Source of the DNA: Psoroptes ovis
Taxonomy: Eukaryota > Arthropoda > Arachnida > Sarcoptiformes > Psoroptidae
DNA: 64,000 nt
Assembly: GCA_002943765.1 (NCBI GenBank)
Contig: PQWQ01000009.1
Span: forward strand, 1,798,001-1,862,000
Direction of reading: 5' to 3'
The position numbers were made by a program, and so were the translations under genes. Under the pieces are notes generated by a model, which saw only the letters and a program-made list of their open reading frames with translations, did not search any database and was not told the origin of the DNA. Below are positions 61,434 to 64,000 of this stretch, piece by piece; position 1 is the stretch's first letter, and every line of letters starts with the position of its first letter.

Positions 61434-61507
61434 GGTTGTCCCATAAGTTCTTGCCGATTTTCCAATGATTTTCTACAAAATAACCGTCAAGAACTTATGG
61501 GACAGCC
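61434..61507. mobile_element. MITE family A (type 1 loop, inverted)
   Basis: TA then GGTTGTCCCATAAGTTCTTG to AAGAACTTATGGGACAGCC then TA. Confidence 0.88.
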
Positions 61508-61679
61508 TAATATATATACCATTTATTATCACATGTTTTTTTTTGATTGATTCAAATATTGATTTTCTTAGGCCACCACAACAACACTCAAAAGTACAAA
61601 GAACAAAAATTCTGGCCATGTTTGGTTGTCGAGAAAACGATGGTTCGATATTTGGCTATTATTCAATAATTTAATATTA

Positions 61680-61850
61680 CAGCGTTTTTTTTTCGGGCAG
61701 TTTTAATTCATAGTTTTGCAATTAATTTTCATAATTTTCAAATTGATTTTCGTAGTTTTGAGTATAATTTTAAATTAAAAAATTACGAAATTCAATTTGA
61801 AAACTACGAAAATTAATTGCAAAACTACGAATTAAAACTTGAAAACGCTG
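61680..61850. mobile_element. MITE family B, about 171 bp
   Basis: TA then CAGCGTTTTTTTTTCGGGCA to AAAACTTGAAAACGCTG then TA. The CAGCG terminus matches the right end of the copy at 62381 and defines a sub-group. Confidence 0.85.
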
Positions 61851-61935
61851 TACATTTTTCACTATTTTTTTATCATTTTTCTTCTCTCGGGTACAAAAAA
61901 AAAAAATTGATAAATTGGAGAAAACACACATTTAA

Positions 61936-62082
61936 CCCTTAGAACTCGAGGCAAATACAGCGCAAGCAAGCCAGCAGCTCGACAATTTTTCACACTTATG
62001 TAAAATGGTGCTTGAGGGGCGCCTATCGAATTGCTGCATTATATCTTATGGTGAGCTATGCTCACCGCTCGAGTTCTAAGGG
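61936..62082. mobile_element. piggyBac-like MITE (family D), 147 bp, TTAA-flanked
   Basis: CCCTTAGAACTCGAGGC to GCTCGAGTTCTAAGGG with perfect terminal repeats and TTAA at 61,932-61,935 and 62,083-62,086. Same length as the copy 1.6 kb away and over 90% identical by eye. Confidence 0.93.
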
Positions 62083-62380
62083 TTAAAAGAAAGTTGTTTC
62101 GGACACATGTCGAAGAGATAAGGTTTTGAATCTATTTTTTCAATTCGATTCGAATTCGAATTTCGAATTTCACTTGAAAATTGAACAAATTGTCAGCTGT
62201 CTAAGCAGTGTTTGTGTGTGTGGTTTTAAGAAGTGAGTGAACCAAAATTTTAAATCAATTTGTACCAAACTAAAACAACTAAAACAACAACAATAACACA
62301 TGATAGATTATTTATGTGTGCGTGTGTATGAATTGTCATTTTTTTCAATTGAATAGAATAGAATTGAAATTAAATTTCTA

Positions 62381-62549
62381 CATGATTTTTTTTAAAGTTT
62401 TAATTCGTAGTTTTAAAATTAATTTTCGCAGTTTTCCAATTAAATTTCGTAATTTTTTGATTTAAAATTACATTAAAAACTACGAAATTCATGTTGAAAA
62501 CTATGAAATTGAATTTTAAAATTCTGAAATAAAACTTGAAAAAACGCTG
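62381..62549. mobile_element. MITE family B, about 169 bp
   Basis: TA then CATGATTTTTTTTAAAGTTT to AAAACTTGAAAAAACGCTG then TA. Confidence 0.83.
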
Positions 62550-62816
62550 TACATTGTTTTTTCTCTTGTTGATAGTGATGATGATAATATTAAAAAATAA
62601 TCTATTTTGGAGAAAAATTATCGATTTTTCAATTTTGGAGAAAAATAAAAATAAAAATAAAAATAAATAAACTTAAGGTAGTATATACTTGTGAAAAACT
62701 AAACTAAATAATAAATAAATAAAGTTTTTGGGAAAAATTCTGGCTCTTAGGATTATGTAATTATTGCTTTGCTTATATACTTTGTTCTACACTAAGGATA
62801 AGAGACAATTTATTTA

Positions 62817-62978
62817 CAGGATTTTCAAGTTTTAATTCAGAGTTTTGCAGTTAATTTTCGTAGTTTTAAAGTTGTATTTCGTAATTTTTTCATTTAAAAT
62901 TGCTTTCGAAATTACGAAATTAAACTTGAAAACTACGAAAATTAATTTTAAAATTACGAATTTAAACTTTAAATTCTG
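62817..62978. mobile_element. MITE family B, 162 bp
   Basis: TA then CAGGATTTTCAAGTTTTAAT to TTTAAACTTTAAATTCTG then TA. Confidence 0.86.
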
Positions 62979-63199
62979 TATATTTTTCTTAATAATTGAA
63001 AATATATTTTTTTTTTTTATTATCAAATCATTCATCAATATATATTGATGGTAATAAATAAATAAAAAATAGAAAAAATAAATTAAAGTTTTTTTGTGTG
63101 AAAAAAAAACAAACTTTCATCATCATCTTAAAGAAATTAATAAAAAATTGTTTTATAATAATAATAATAAATTAATATTACAAGATTTTCTTAAAGATA

Positions 63200-63362
63200 C
63201 AAGGTTTTAAAAGTTTTAATTCGTAGTTTTGAAATTAATTTTCATAGTTTTCAAGTTGATTTTCGTACTTTTGAATGCAATTTAACAAAGTGAAATTACG
63301 AAATTAAATTTTAAAACTACGAAAATTAATTTTAAAATCCTGAATTAAAACTTGAAACTCGG
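63200..63362. mobile_element. MITE family B, about 163 bp
   Basis: TA then CAAGGTTTTAAAAGTTTTAA to AAAACTTGAAACTCGG then TA. Confidence 0.85.
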
Positions 63363-63452
63363 TAACTCTGTAACATGGACAGTTTATTTTGTGTAGGACA
63401 AAATAATAATTATTATCATCATAATTAAATGTTGTTGTTGTTGTTTCTATCA

Positions 63453-63526
63453 GGCTGTCCGAAAAGTTCTAGCCGATTTTCATGAGCAGTTCTATTGATT
63501 AAGCCGAATGAACTTTTCGGACAAGC
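63453..63526. mobile_element. MITE family A (type 3 loop)
   Basis: GGCTGTCCGAAAAGTTCTAG to GAACTTTTCGGACAAGC; the loop CATGAGCAGTTCTATTGATT is the inverse of the copy at 20195. Confidence 0.85.
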
Positions 63527-63828
63527 TAAATATAAAAAATAATTACAGACTTTGTTTGTTGTTATTATTTCAAACACACTGTTATACATGTTTTCTCGAT
63601 ATTTGTACACATGTGTCAGAAACATTTACATTTTTTTTAATGTGAAAATAATTTTTTTTTAAAAACAATTAAATCAAACAAAAAAAAATTCAAAACACAA
63701 ACAGATAAACAAATAAACAATTAAATAAATGAATTTTGTTTTGTTTTGTTGTTTTGTCATTGTGTAAAATCAAAGCATCATCATCATCATCATATGTCAA
63801 GCAATATTCGGGTTTTGAATCCAAGTAT

Positions 63829-63936
63829 CAGTCATTCTCAACCAGTGTTACGGCCAAATTTTTGCGGAATAAAGGCTATTCTTTTTGGGTTTCAGTGTGT
63901 CCGCAGCCAAAAAAAAAAAAAGGTTGAGAATCACTG
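63829..63936. mobile_element. hAT-like MITE (family C), short copy
   Basis: CAGTCATTCTCAACCAGTGT to GGTTGAGAATCACTG, 108 bp. It is an internally deleted version of the copy at 23920, and no flanking 8-bp duplication is evident. Confidence 0.8.
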
Positions 63937-64000
63937 ATCTAGAATCTATGGAACCCTATTTACACATGTGTTTTGAAGATTAATTAATTTTTTTTTTCAA

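Larger units (their letters stand above)
57189..64000. other. Gene-free, MITE-dense tail
   Basis: No exon is supported. In under 7 kb it carries ten family B copies, four family A copies, two piggyBac-like MITEs and one hAT-like MITE, plus exact palindromes. All are listed individually. Confidence 0.65.

Overview
The window is AT-rich, intron-containing eukaryotic nuclear DNA. It has short introns with GTAAGT/GTATGT donors, AATAAA signals, and Asn-, Gln- and Ser-rich protein segments encoded by simple repeats. A Sidestep-type Ig receptor, a family known from arthropods, points to an arthropod. The base composition, tiny introns and tri-nucleotide runs suggest an acariform (astigmatid) mite; the species is an inference.

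Layout. (1) About 1-32,280 holds no gene I can support. It is an AT-rich spacer or giant intron containing simple repeats, many short palindromic MITEs of three families and one dead 1.26-kb mariner. (2) 32.3-38.0 kb: a small gene for a 100-residue protein, then a 14-exon Sidestep-like cell-surface receptor gene whose signal-peptide exon was not found. (3) About 38.8-53.1 kb: an unusual mosaic locus. Four diverged copies of a TATA-containing promoter plus first exon (X1-X4) form two divergent pairs. The spacer inside each pair carries a second multi-exon unit (Y) that lies in opposite orientation in the two pairs. Three copies of a GC-rich module sit in the spacers. Each module combines a Gly-rich cassette exon, a 14-bp tandem array of perfect 5' splice sites (complementary to U1 snRNA), two hairpins and a polypurine/polypyrimidine tract. 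(4) 53.7-57.2 kb: two divergently transcribed genes, an unrecognised 399-residue protein (minus strand) and an inactive hydroxysteroid dehydrogenase-like protein of HSDL1 type (plus strand) whose catalytic Tyr is Phe. (5) 57.2-64 kb: a gene-free, MITE-dense tail with all four MITE families, including two 147-bp piggyBac-like elements in TTAA sites.

The ordinary genes do not form a pathway: one is a neuronal guidance-type receptor, one an ER/mitochondrial-type SDR pseudoenzyme, and two are unknown. The most unusual content is the 39-53 kb mosaic locus. Its four conserved promoters, conserved splice sites and inverted architecture suggest a transcribed, probably largely non-coding, duplicating locus. 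All comparisons were made by eye from the sequence alone; no search or alignment program was used.
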